Of a stretch of 41,767 nucleotides of DNA, positions 16,876 to 26,123 are shown piece after piece (position 1 is the first letter of the stretch; the number at the start of each line of letters is the position of its first letter). Under the pieces are notes generated by a model that had not been told where the DNA came from, made no database searches, and worked only from the letters and a program-made list of their open reading frames with translations. The stretch covers positions 1-41,767 of the forward strand of contig JAFGPB010000041.1 of the NCBI GenBank assembly GCA_016926205.1, read 5' to 3'. Both the position numbers and the translations under genes were made by a program. This stretch comes from Bacteroidales bacterium (GTDB lineage Bacteria > Bacteroidota > Bacteroidia > Bacteroidales > UBA10428).

Positions 16876-19800
16876 TTAAATCCACCTGATCAGACTCATA
16901 TCCTGCCGGTGCGGCAGATGATCGTTCTTTGGTGTAATGCGGATTCCATAACTGAAAGTACCGGCCTGGTTAACACGTATCTCAGCTGTAAAAAATGCTT
17001 TGTCCCCTTCGGTTTTGTCCAACTGAAATTTCTGAACATCAATAATACGTTCCCCGTTTTCTGTCAGCACAAGTTCAACTCCCACATCATCGGGGGAGAT
17101 CTCATTCAGATCAAGAACAACAATTCCCGTGTACGCTTTGCCCATTTTGCAGATATCGGATCCGTTCGCAAATACTTTTGCCTCCAGCACATTGATATTG
17201 GGCCAGGCATATCCCATTCTTTTTTTCCAGGACGATATTCGTTTGGCAAGCTCAAAGTCATCTGTCCGCATTTGTTTTGTACGGTTGTAAAGCTTGCTGT
17301 AAAACATTTGGCTGTAATCATTTATCATGCGCTTGGTGACAAAATGAGGAGCGATCTGGGAAATTGAATTTTTAATAAACCTGACCCATTCTTCAGGTAC
17401 ATCTTCACTGTTCCGCTCATAGTAAGCAGGTATGATTTCCTGTTCAAGAAGGGTATAAATGATCTCCGCATCGAGTTCATCCTGTAAGGCCAGATCTTCG
17501 TATGTCGTTTCGTTGGTAAGTGCCCACCCGGCTTCCGGCTGGTAGCCTTCAATCCACCAGCCATCCAGAACGCTGAAATGCAAAGTCCCGTTCAGTACCG
17601 CCTTTTGACCACTTGTTCCGGATGCTTCCAGTGACCTTGTGGGTGTATTCAGCCATATGTCAGCTCCCTGCAGCAGTATCTTAGCCAGATTCAAATCATA
17701 ATCCTGAAGAAAGATGATTCTGCCCACAAATTCCGGCTTGCGTGATATTTCCACAATCATTCTGATCAGATCCTGTCCGGCTTTATCATGAGGATGCGCT
17801 TTCCCGGCAAAGATAATCTGGACAGGTTTATCCGGAATATTCAGTATACGAGCCAGTCTTTCAGGATCCCTGAAAAGCAGATGTGCCCTTTTGTAAGTTG
17901 CAAAACGTCTGGCAAATACAATGGTCAGTGAATTTTCTGACAGGTGATTGTTTACTGCCACGATGGTTTTCGGATCTTCGTGCCTTCTTATCCAGTTTTC
18001 CTTGATCCTGTCCTTAATGGTATTGATCAGGACTGACCTGTAATATTGTTTTACATCCCAGATGGTTTTGTCGGGAACATCATGGATTTTTTCCCACAAT
18101 GAAGTATCTGTCAGGTTGTTTTCAAAGTCTTTGCCGAAAGTATCACGATAAAGTCTTTTCCATTTCTTGCCGGTCCAGGTTGGATAATGTACACCGTTCG
18201 TGACATAACCGATATGCAGTTCTTCAGTCAGGTAACCTGGCCACAGTTTGGAGAACAACTGCTGGGTGACGGAACCGTGCAGCAGACTGACACCGTTCAT
18301 TTCCTGAGACAGGTGGGCGGCAAGAAAACTCATGTTGAACTTTTCGTTCCAGGCATCATGACTGGAGCGTCCCAGAGTCATGAGTTCATTCCAGCTGATT
18401 TTCAGCCTCTCAGGATAATGTCCGATGTATTTGCGCAACAGGTCTTCTTCAAATTCATCATGCCCTGCCGGAACCGGAGTATGTGTTGTGAACAGGGTGG
18501 AGCTTCTAACAATTTCCTTGGCCTCAAGGAAAGTCAGATTCTCGTTCTGAATGTAATGCCGCATCCGTTCTAATCCGATAAACGCACTGTGTCCCTCATT
18601 GCTGTGGAAAAGATCAGCCTCGATTCCGAGAACCCCAAGGACCCTGATTCCGCCAATACCCAGCAATAACTCCTGTTTCAACCTGTTTTCATTGCTGCCT
18701 CCGTATAAGTTGTGCGTAATTACACGGTCTTCATCAAGATTGCTTTCAAAATCGGTATCCAGCAGATATACCTTGATCCTGCCGACATTAAGTTCCCAGA
18801 TCCGGGCATACAGGGGCCTTCCCGGCAACATAATCCTCACCAGAATGAATTTATTGTTTTCATCCCTAATGGGTTTTAACGGTAATTTTGAATAATGCTG
18901 AAGATCATAGGATGCCTGCTGATCACCTCGTGTCGTGATCATCTGGCTGAAATATCCATATCGGTACAATAAGCCAATTCCGGTTATGTTGATTTTCTGG
19001 TCACTTGCTTCTTTCATATAATCTCCCGCCAGAACACCAAGACCGCCCGAATAAATTTTCAGCGAATTGTGAAGGCCGTATTCCATGCCAAAATAAGCAA
19101 TATGAGGACTTTCAGTAACTTTTTCTGACATATAGGTGGTGAAACGATCATAAACCCTGTCAAGTTTTTCCAGATAGTCCTTATTGTTCCCCAATTCCTG
19201 CAAATGCTTCTGTTTAACCTGTTCAAACAGAATTGCAGGATTCTGGTTGCATTTGAACCAGATTTCAGGATCGATCACCTCAAACAATTCCTGGGCCTCT
19301 TCGTCCCATGTCCACCATAAATTTTGAATCAGTTCACCAAGTTTGTAGAGCTCATCAGGTAGTTTTGAACGCACAACAATTTTCTTCCAGGACGGTGTAA
19401 TGCCGGATGGAGGAATGTGCTCATGAATAAGTTCATGGGGCCTTTCCTCAATTTCAACAAACTGGTCCGCCCGGTTTTCAACTTTTTGCATTGCATGTCC
19501 GAATGCCTGTGTATAATTTTCGATCAATGAACTCCAAAGGGCATTTCTCGAAACCTCAAATGCCTTTTGCTGTGCTTCTTTTCTTTCCGATTCGGAAAAT
19601 GCATAATGGTTTGCCATTGCTTTGACCATATTTTCGACTACCACATTGTCATTGTCGTCATTCCTCTCAATGATGGTAATGCTGTTACCCGGATCATCGC
19701 TATGTTGTTTTGTCCAGAGGCCGAATCCAGCAAGTGTCGTGGTAACGGTAGGGACTGAAAAAGCCAGACTCTCAAGGGGTGTGTAACCCCATGGTTCATA

Positions 19801-21108
19801 ATATGATGGGAATACTGTAAGATCAAAGCCAATGAGTAGATCGTAATAAGGTTTGTTAAAAATCCCATCATTACCGTTTAAATATGAAGGGACAAACACA
19901 ACCTTGACCGCATCTGAAGAATCATTTCCAAGACCTGCTTTTTTGATCCTGTTAAGAATGGGATCCCATTCTGCATCATGCAGATTATGGGTCAGGTATT
20001 TAGATCCGAATGCACCGTTTTCACTCAATTGACCAGCCAACAGGTCCTTTTTCGGACCGTAATGGTTGGCCGGAATCAGGATAAAGGCAATTAACGGACG
20101 TTTCAGGTTTGCTGACTTATTCAGTACACCCAATGCATCTATGAACAGGTCGATTCCTTTATTTCTGAATTCATAACGACCACTGGTTGCGATCATAAAA
20201 GTCTCATTGTCAAAATTTTCTTTGAACAACAAACCGGCCACTTCAAGCAGCTTTATTCTGGCTTCCTTTCTCTTTGTGATGAATTCATTTCCGGAAGGAA
20301 TGAAAGAATCCTCAAAACCGTTCGGTGTGATCACATCAACTTTCTTTTTCAGGAACTGGCTGCATTCCCGGGCTGTGATCTCACTGACAGTAGTAAAAGC
20401 ATCTGCCTGCTGAGCAGAAAGCTGTTCTGCAGATTGTTTTGAAATGATGTTAAATTCTTTTGCCACTTCCTCACTATTATAGGAATCCAGGTTTTTATAA
20501 AGGGCACGATTGTTTCCTGCCAGGGAACGTCCGATTACCGTTGCATGGGTTGTAAAGACCGTACCTACCTGGGGCAGTTCCTTTTTCAGGTAAAGCAGCC
20601 CGCTTCCTGTCATCCACTCATGAAAATGAGCGATGATCCGGTCGTGTGTACTCAGGTTATACCTGATAAAACTTTCGATGACCTTACCTGCTGTATATCC
20701 GAATAAAATGGGTTCTATATAATCCCACTGTCCTGAAATCGAATCGAGTTTATAATGCTCCCAGAACTCAGAAAATATTTCATCCTTGTCTTTGATGTAG
20801 TTGGAAAAATTCAAAGAGATTGCAATAGGTTGCCCTTTTATGTTCCACCTTCCGATCTTGAAAAACAAACCTTCAGATTCAGCATGCTTTTTCCACGAGC
20901 TGAAAAGCAAGGGATCTTCTGAGAATTCAGGATTGGTCCCGGAATCATCCTTTATCAGATCCGGACCAATGAGTATTAGATTGTTATGAAGTTTGTTTAC
21001 CAGTGTAAGGGCTTTTGTTGAGATCACAGTATGTATTCCACCAACTTTGTTGCATACTTCCCAGCTGACTTCAAACAGATAATCGGGTAAAAGTGTGAAT
21101 TTGTCCAT
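16876..21108 (-). CDS. GT3 glycogen synthase fused to GT35 alpha-glucan phosphorylase
   Basis: A 1410-residue two-part enzyme. Residues about 1-560 are a GT3 glycogen synthase: SWEVCNKVGGIHTV near the start, TTHATVIGRSLAGNN, ITPNGFED, and PSYYEPWGYTPLES as the donor-side motif. After a linker (about 560-590), a DUF3417-type segment (YKLGELIQNLWWTWDEEAQELF) opens a GT35 phosphorylase of the shorter TIGR02094 kind. The PLP-binding motif is EASGTSGQKAVLNG with the lysine at about residue 1169. The first half extends alpha-1,4-glucan from nucleotide sugar; the second releases glucose-1-phosphate with phosphate. It is the last gene of the glucan cluster, 104 nt after the GH57 gene. Both halves look intact. 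I recall similar fusions from other Bacteroidota. Confidence 0.93.
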   Translation of the reverse strand: MDKFTLLPDYLFEVSWEVCNKVGGIHTVISTKALTLVNKLHNNLILIGPDLIKDDSGTNPEFSEDPLLFSSWKKHAESEGLFFKIGRWNIKGQPIAISLNFSNYIKDKDEIFSEFWEHYKLDSISGQWDYIEPILFGYTAGKVIESFIRYNLSTHDRIIAHFHEWMTGSGLLYLKKELPQVGTVFTTHATVIGRSLAGNNRALYKNLDSYNSEEVAKEFNIISKQSAEQLSAQQADAFTTVSEITARECSQFLKKKVDVITPNGFEDSFIPSGNEFITKRKEARIKLLEVAGLLFKENFDNETFMIATSGRYEFRNKGIDLFIDALGVLNKSANLKRPLIAFILIPANHYGPKKDLLAGQLSENGAFGSKYLTHNLHDAEWDPILNRIKKAGLGNDSSDAVKVVFVPSYLNGNDGIFNKPYYDLLIGFDLTVFPSYYEPWGYTPLESLAFSVPTVTTTLAGFGLWTKQHSDDPGNSITIIERNDDNDNVVVENMVKAMANHYAFSESERKEAQQKAFEVSRNALWSSLIENYTQAFGHAMQKVENRADQFVEIEERPHELIHEHIPPSGITPSWKKIVVRSKLPDELYKLGELIQNLWWTWDEEAQELFEVIDPEIWFKCNQNPAILFEQVKQKHLQELGNNKDYLEKLDRVYDRFTTYMSEKVTESPHIAYFGMEYGLHNSLKIYSGGLGVLAGDYMKEASDQKINITGIGLLYRYGYFSQMITTRGDQQASYDLQHYSKLPLKPIRDENNKFILVRIMLPGRPLYARIWELNVGRIKVYLLDTDFESNLDEDRVITHNLYGGSNENRLKQELLLGIGGIRVLGVLGIEADLFHSNEGHSAFIGLERMRHYIQNENLTFLEAKEIVRSSTLFTTHTPVPAGHDEFEEDLLRKYIGHYPERLKISWNELMTLGRSSHDAWNEKFNMSFLAAHLSQEMNGVSLLHGSVTQQLFSKLWPGYLTEELHIGYVTNGVHYPTWTGKKWKRLYRDTFGKDFENNLTDTSLWEKIHDVPDKTIWDVKQYYRSVLINTIKDRIKENWIRRHEDPKTIVAVNNHLSENSLTIVFARRFATYKRAHLLFRDPERLARILNIPDKPVQIIFAGKAHPHDKAGQDLIRMIVEISRKPEFVGRIIFLQDYDLNLAKILLQGADIWLNTPTRSLEASGTSGQKAVLNGTLHFSVLDGWWIEGYQPEAGWALTNETTYEDLALQDELDAEIIYTLLEQEIIPAYYERNSEDVPEEWVRFIKNSISQIAPHFVTKRMINDYSQMFYSKLYNRTKQMRTDDFELAKRISSWKKRMGYAWPNINVLEAKVFANGSDICKMGKAYTGIVVLDLNEISPDDVGVELVLTENGERIIDVQKFQLDKTEGDKAFFTAEIRVNQAGTFSYGIRITPKNDHLPHRQDMSLIRWI

Positions 21109-21212
21109 ATAAAATATTAATTCAAAGCATGTTAATAAAACTATACCTCATTAATTGAAAGGTGAAAATACGAATTGGGTTTAAATTATTCGCAATTTTT
21201 TGGAAATAGTTA

Positions 21213-22583
21213 TCACTTTTTACTTGCAGAAGTTTTTCCTGTTCTTTTGGTGGAAGTTGTCTTGTTTTTGGCGGTCACTATTTTCGTCTTGGTTGATGTG
21301 AGTCTTTGAAGTTCGGCCTCATATTTTTTTATAAGTTCGTCTTTTTCATCAATGGTATGTGTGAGCTTCACAATTTCATTATCAAGGCTTCCTTCGGGTA
21401 CCTGGGCATGCAAACGTATGCCGAAATCGCTCAGTACATTCATATAATTTATATAGGCGTCATAAGGTGATTCGTAAGGATTGAAATATACCGGAATGGC
21501 ACCGTCAGAAAAGAATTTGGTGGACATATAATAAAAATGATCACTGGACTGAAGATATTGCCAGTCCTTTAAAATTTTAATGTCCTTGCACCGGTTCATC
21601 CGTTCCGAAAACTGACTCAATCTGTTAAAAGCATCCAGCTGCAAATCATTACCCAGCCAGGCTGTAATGTCACGCTCTTCATCGGCCCATGAAACAGGAT
21701 AGGGTACGCTGATGGCTGATACCGGTAAAAGGTTCGATGCAATCTCACCAGGTGTGCTGAAAGTAAAATTGGATTTTTTATATACCTTTTCAGGAAGATC
21801 TGTAAGAAATTCAAATATTCCCGATTCCATCCACTGATGTTCCCCGAAAGTTTCATAATCTATGAATATGTTCACGGTTTCTTCCTTTTTATCCAGTTTG
21901 TTCAGCCAGCCCACAAATTTATCAGCGGTCAGCGGAAATTCTGACCAGTTGCGGTTGGAAAAACGGAATGCTATATCATCGCTAAGTCTGAAATTACGCA
22001 ACAAAACTTTTAATCTGGGATTGATCGCATTGCAATACAAATAATTCGGGCTCTTCCAACCCAGTATATGTTTGGCGCCTTCTGTGATCATGGCATTGAA
22101 TCCCATTTCAGCAACATCATTTCCGATACTGTCGGAATAGATGAGTTCGGTGTTCGTAAAAACTGTAGGTTCCTGGTCAAAAAGATCCCTGATTCTTTGC
22201 TTTTGTTTGTATACCTGCTTTGTGAACTCATCCTTATTTCGCAGTGATGCAAGGGAGTGGGAATATGTTTCGCACAGAAACTCTACACTGCCTGTCTTTG
22301 CCAGTTTCTGAAAACTTTCAATCACTTCGGGTGCATAAAGTTCAAACTGATCGAGTGTGATCCCCGAAATGGAGAATGCAACCTTAAATTGTTTCCCGAA
22401 ATTCTTAATAATATTTCTGATCACTTTGTTGGCATGCAGATAGCTTCTTTCGGCAAGACGGTTAATAACGGATTCGTTCAGATAATCATCATAGTAATAA
22501 TGATCGTTACCTATATTGAAAAATCGATAACGTTTTAACCTCATTGGCTGATGGATCTGAAAGTATATACATATATTTCTCAT
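21213..22583 (-). CDS. GH57 alpha-glucan hydrolase or transferase
   Basis: A 456-residue cytosolic protein of GH57. Landmarks are HQP (residues 11-13), the TNTELIYSD segment with the putative nucleophile Glu146, and FIDYETFGEH with the putative acid Asp242. The family includes alpha-amylases, 4-alpha-glucanotransferases and branching enzymes, and motifs alone do not separate them here. After the catalytic domain (about 1-405) there is a short coiled-coil helix and a Lys/Thr/Ser-rich basic tail (about 430-456), not part of the usual fold. It lies between the GT4 and synthase-phosphorylase genes. No GH13 branching enzyme is in the window, so this protein could supply branching or chain remodelling; that is inference. 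Confidence 0.85.
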   Translation of the reverse strand: MRNICIYFQIHQPMRLKRYRFFNIGNDHYYYDDYLNESVINRLAERSYLHANKVIRNIIKNFGKQFKVAFSISGITLDQFELYAPEVIESFQKLAKTGSVEFLCETYSHSLASLRNKDEFTKQVYKQKQRIRDLFDQEPTVFTNTELIYSDSIGNDVAEMGFNAMITEGAKHILGWKSPNYLYCNAINPRLKVLLRNFRLSDDIAFRFSNRNWSEFPLTADKFVGWLNKLDKKEETVNIFIDYETFGEHQWMESGIFEFLTDLPEKVYKKSNFTFSTPGEIASNLLPVSAISVPYPVSWADEERDITAWLGNDLQLDAFNRLSQFSERMNRCKDIKILKDWQYLQSSDHFYYMSTKFFSDGAIPVYFNPYESPYDAYINYMNVLSDFGIRLHAQVPEGSLDNEIVKLTHTIDEKDELIKKYEAELQRLTSTKTKIVTAKNKTTSTKRTGKTSASKK

Positions 22584-22610
22584 GTAGCAGGAATCTATTT
22601 GGTTACAGTA

Positions 22611-23903
22611 TTATCCAATTCCGACATAAATATCTTTTACCTTGGCAGCTGCATTCTCCCATTTAAGGTTATCTACCTCATCCCGGGCATGAATTTTAAA
22701 CATTGATGAAAGCCCTTCATAGTTCAGGATGCCATAAATTGCATCTGCCATGGCATGAATGTCCCAAAAGTCAATTTTAATCGCATGTTTCAGAATTTCA
22801 GAAACACCTGACTGCCGCGATATGATAACCGGCACATTGGATTGCAGGGCTTCAAGAGGTGAGATCCCGAAAGGTTCTGATATTGAAGGCATCACATATA
22901 CATCGCTCAATGAAAACATTTGGTTAACGTCGTCTCCTTTAAGAAATCCGGTGAAATGAAACCGCCTGCCCATCCTTAAAGACGCAACCCGCCAGATCAT
23001 TCTGTAAAGCATATCACCGCTGCCCGCCATGACGAATCGTACATTGTTCATCTTTTGCAGTACGAGGTGGGCTGCTTCGACAAAATATTCGGGGCCTTTC
23101 TGCATGGTCACCCGGCCCAGAAATGTAACAACTTTGTCGCCGGCCATCTTTTGACTCTGCAACATTTCGGAGCCTGAAGCGGGTTCAACAGCATTATGGA
23201 CCGTGACAACCTTGTCGGGATGAATACCATATTTTTCGATAATGATACTACGGGTGAGGTTGCTAACAGCAATCACTTTGTCGGCAGCCTGCATACCGGA
23301 TTTTTCTAATTCATAAACACCCGGATTGACATTTCCGCCACTTCGGTCAAATTCTGTTGCATGTACATGGACAATAAGGGGTTTGCCGGAAACCATTTTT
23401 GCTGCAATGCCTGCAGGGAATGTCAGCCAGTCGTGGGCATGAATGATGTCGAACTGATACTGCATGCCAATTACAGATGCCACAACAGCATAATTGGCGA
23501 TTTCCTGAAAGAGATTTGTCCCGTATCCTCCTGTGAAGTTTAATTTGCCGGAGAAAGAAGAATGTATAAAATATTTTGATTCATTGATGTTTTGGGTTTG
23601 CAGGGCTTCATATTCTTCCGGAGAGGTGTAGGGGACCAGGGAAGAGCCGACCTCAATAAAATGCATCTCTTTGAAAAAACCCCGGTAGTCAATGATCTTG
23701 TCACTGATAACAATTTCACCCGCATCAAGTATCTGCAGATTGTTTTTTTCTTCATCACCATATGTCTTCGGAACAACAAAAAGAATGTCATCAATGCCGA
23801 CACTGCACAATCCTTTTGTCAGTCCATAACACGCTGTTCCAAGCCCTCCCGATATATGAGGAGGGAATTCCCATCCGAACATCAATATACGCATGTTGTG
23901 CAT
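22611..23903 (-). CDS. GT4 glycosyltransferase, probable alpha-glucan synthase-like
   Basis: A 430-residue GT-B protein. It starts with MRILMFGWEFPPHISGGLG, whose FPP...SGGLG loop resembles the ADP-glucose-binding loop of bacterial glycogen synthases. The C-terminal domain has VVTFLGRVTMQKGPEYF and MPSISEPFGISPLEALQS, the E-x7-E donor motif. GGAG lies 5 nt before the chosen ATG (23903); MRILM at 23894 is the alternative. It is 14 nt after the debranching-enzyme gene and 27 nt before the GH57 gene, so it is clearly in the same operon. It may make or prime linear alpha-glucan. The donor sugar is not known. Confidence 0.82.
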   Translation of the reverse strand: MHNMRILMFGWEFPPHISGGLGTACYGLTKGLCSVGIDDILFVVPKTYGDEEKNNLQILDAGEIVISDKIIDYRGFFKEMHFIEVGSSLVPYTSPEEYEALQTQNINESKYFIHSSFSGKLNFTGGYGTNLFQEIANYAVVASVIGMQYQFDIIHAHDWLTFPAGIAAKMVSGKPLIVHVHATEFDRSGGNVNPGVYELEKSGMQAADKVIAVSNLTRSIIIEKYGIHPDKVVTVHNAVEPASGSEMLQSQKMAGDKVVTFLGRVTMQKGPEYFVEAAHLVLQKMNNVRFVMAGSGDMLYRMIWRVASLRMGRRFHFTGFLKGDDVNQMFSLSDVYVMPSISEPFGISPLEALQSNVPVIISRQSGVSEILKHAIKIDFWDIHAMADAIYGILNYEGLSSMFKIHARDEVDNLKWENAAAKVKDIYVGIG

Positions 23904-23917
23904 ATTTTCTCCAAGAT

Positions 23918-25888
23918 TCAGGCTTCAGGTTTGTTTACTGTTATTTTCTCTGTTAATGCAATGATCCTTAAAAGTGCCGCAACGCTCCAGGCCTGAGAAA
24001 TTGCTCCACGAGGCTCATGGGGGGGGTCACCATCAAAGATCTCAGGTATTGTTCCAACACCCAGTTCATTTAAAACCGGTTCAAAACCATTGATCAGGTT
24101 GTTCAGGAAAGCCACTCCGCTTTCCTTATAAAGGCTGATATAAGCCTCACAGTAATGCTCCAGCAACCATGGCCAGACTGTCCCCTGGTGATAGGCCTGG
24201 TCACGCTGCTCCTGGTTACCCTTGTATACTCCTATATAATTTTCATTCTTGGGAGAAAGAGACCTCAATCCCCTCGGAGTCAGCAAATCCCTTTCAACTA
24301 CCGTCAGGACGGATTTCTTGACAGCATTTTCGATTGGTGTGTATTCCATGGATGCTGCAATGATCTGATTGGGCCTTACAGTCCAGTCGGTTGCGCTGTA
24401 ATCTGCCACATCTGCCAGATATCCTTTACTAAAGTCCCAGAACATAGTATTAAAGGATTCTTTGACCAGGTGGGGCAGATCTCCCCATTTGCTGATAAAC
24501 TCCTCATCCTTTGCCCTTTTTGCGAGTTCCAAACTGAATACCAAAGCGTTATACCACAACGCATTGACTTCAACAGGAAAACCAATCCTCGGTGTTACAG
24601 GCTTCCCGTTTACGACGGCATCCATCCAGGTAAGGGCTTTGCCTGTTTCGCCTGCATAAATCAACCCGTTATCATGCATCCTGATATTAAATGATGTACC
24701 CTGTCTGTATGCCTCAAGTATGGATTTCATGGCCTTACCGTAGGACCGCCAGACTGAAGTATAAGACTTGATCATTCTGGAGTATTGCTGCACAGCCCAG
24801 AAAAACCACAGCGGGGCATCAACGGAATTGAATGCAGGGTCATCATCCGATCCCATATTCGGGAAAAGGCCGTTTTTCAACTTTTTAACCTGCGTGTCCA
24901 GAACATCCTTGCATGTTTTAACATCTCCTACCGCAAGGGTCAATCCGGGTAATGCAATAAACGTGTCACGTCCCCATGTACCGAACCAGGGAAAACCTGC
25001 AATGATCTCCGTTTTTTTGTTCTTCTTAACGAAAAACTGTTGTGATGCATTGATCAGGCAGTTTTTAAAGCTGTCTCGGGGGACTCTGTTGCCCAGTTCG
25101 ATACTGAACTTTCGTTTCAATTGTTCTGTACTGGTATTAAATGTAGCGGCAGAAAAGACAAGAACATCTCCTTTTTTGGAAGATAGCTCAAAATAACCAG
25201 GAACAAACAGATCTTCCTTGAAATCATATCCCCTTTTCATCTCCTTATAATATTCGATTCCATAATACCAGTCAGGTGCCGGAATGAATTCCGCTTCCTT
25301 TGAGAATTGCATATGCAGAAAAGGGTAACCGTCATAAAGCTTTATCTTGATTCCATTGGGCACAAGCCTGAATTTCGTATTTGCGTAAAGATTGGCCGAA
25401 CTGAGCTTGTGTATGTTCCGGAACGCAAGAAAGGGCCTGAATCTTAAACGTATAGGAACATCCGATTCGACAATGGTATAACGGATCAGGAATTGTTCTT
25501 CTTTCTCCACAAGGATACTTTCTTTTTTAACCACGACTCCACCGACACGATAGAATAAAGTAGGAGCGGGATCGACTTTAAAATCACGAACATATTTATG
25601 TCCCCTGGGAAAGTAAATATCACCCTGGTATTTATGGATCCCGAGGTTGAATTCATTGTTTCCTTCAATTATGGTCTCATCGAATGATGAAAGCAATACA
25701 TGTCGGTCACCATCAAGATATTCCAGAGGTGTGACGAGCAGTCCGTGATACTTGCGCGAATTACAATAAATTATTGTAGTACTGCAATATGAGCCTGCCC
25801 TGTTGCTTCTGATGATCTCCCGGTTGAGCGAGTATTCAAGATTAATAAGCTGGGTTTTATCAATTTTGAGATAGGTCATGCGGGTCAC
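23918..25888 (-). CDS. Glycogen debranching enzyme (amylo-alpha-1,6-glucosidase, GH133)
   Basis: A 656-residue protein. The N-terminal beta-rich GDE_N domain (about 1-230) includes RAGSYCSTTIIYCNSRKYHGLL (30-51). The C-terminal (alpha/alpha)6 barrel contains GFPWFGTWGRDTFIALPGL and the later WTVRPNQIIAAS and HQGTVWPWLLEHY motifs. It cleaves alpha-1,6 branch points of glycogen-like polymer. There is no signal peptide, so it acts in the cytosol. It is the first gene of the glucan operon. A second ATG at 25879 is an alternative start. The leader carries a -7-like box at 25976-25983. Confidence 0.92.
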   Translation of the reverse strand: MTRMTYLKIDKTQLINLEYSLNREIIRSNRAGSYCSTTIIYCNSRKYHGLLVTPLEYLDGDRHVLLSSFDETIIEGNNEFNLGIHKYQGDIYFPRGHKYVRDFKVDPAPTLFYRVGGVVVKKESILVEKEEQFLIRYTIVESDVPIRLRFRPFLAFRNIHKLSSANLYANTKFRLVPNGIKIKLYDGYPFLHMQFSKEAEFIPAPDWYYGIEYYKEMKRGYDFKEDLFVPGYFELSSKKGDVLVFSAATFNTSTEQLKRKFSIELGNRVPRDSFKNCLINASQQFFVKKNKKTEIIAGFPWFGTWGRDTFIALPGLTLAVGDVKTCKDVLDTQVKKLKNGLFPNMGSDDDPAFNSVDAPLWFFWAVQQYSRMIKSYTSVWRSYGKAMKSILEAYRQGTSFNIRMHDNGLIYAGETGKALTWMDAVVNGKPVTPRIGFPVEVNALWYNALVFSLELAKRAKDEEFISKWGDLPHLVKESFNTMFWDFSKGYLADVADYSATDWTVRPNQIIAASMEYTPIENAVKKSVLTVVERDLLTPRGLRSLSPKNENYIGVYKGNQEQRDQAYHQGTVWPWLLEHYCEAYISLYKESGVAFLNNLINGFEPVLNELGVGTIPEIFDGDPPHEPRGAISQAWSVAALLRIIALTEKITVNKPEA

Positions 25889-25924
25889 AAATTATTGTTA
25901 CAAGGTAATAAATAATTCAGTGAT

Positions 25925-25934
25925 ATCATATGAT
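25925..25934. promoter_or_regulatory. 10-bp palindrome in the glucan operon leader
   Basis: ATCATATGAT is a perfect palindrome about 36 nt upstream of the debranching gene and downstream of its putative promoter, a position where a repressor could bind. It is AT-rich and could be chance. Confidence 0.25.
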
Positions 25935-25975
25935 CTTAAGTTGTTTTTTTACTGGGTTTTCAACTCGTTACAGGT

Positions 25976-25983
25976 CAAAATTA
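25976..25983 (-). promoter_or_regulatory. Putative glucan operon promoter -7 box
   Basis: On the minus strand this reads TAATTTTG, an exact TAnnTTTG match, about 88 nt upstream of the debranching gene. No clear TTTG -33 element is seen at 19-21 nt. Confidence 0.4.
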
Positions 25984-26069
25984 CAATTTGTTTACTATTT
26001 TTAATGGGTTTGATGTGAAATTTACATGAACCGGTTTTACAGGGAAACAGACCAAATAAATCCCCGGGA

Positions 26070-26102
26070 GTTGTTAATATCTTAAGGAATAATATAAATT
26101 TG
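26070..26102 (+). promoter_or_regulatory. Putative promoter of the TlpA-like lipoprotein pair
   Basis: GTTG (26070-26073) and TAAATTTG (26095-26102) are 21 nt apart. The -7 box is an exact TAnnTTTG match and the -33 box has one mismatch. The ATG follows 21 nt after the -7 box, giving a short leader. Confidence 0.55.
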
Positions 26103-26123
26103 AGGTTTTGAAATGTACAGGAC

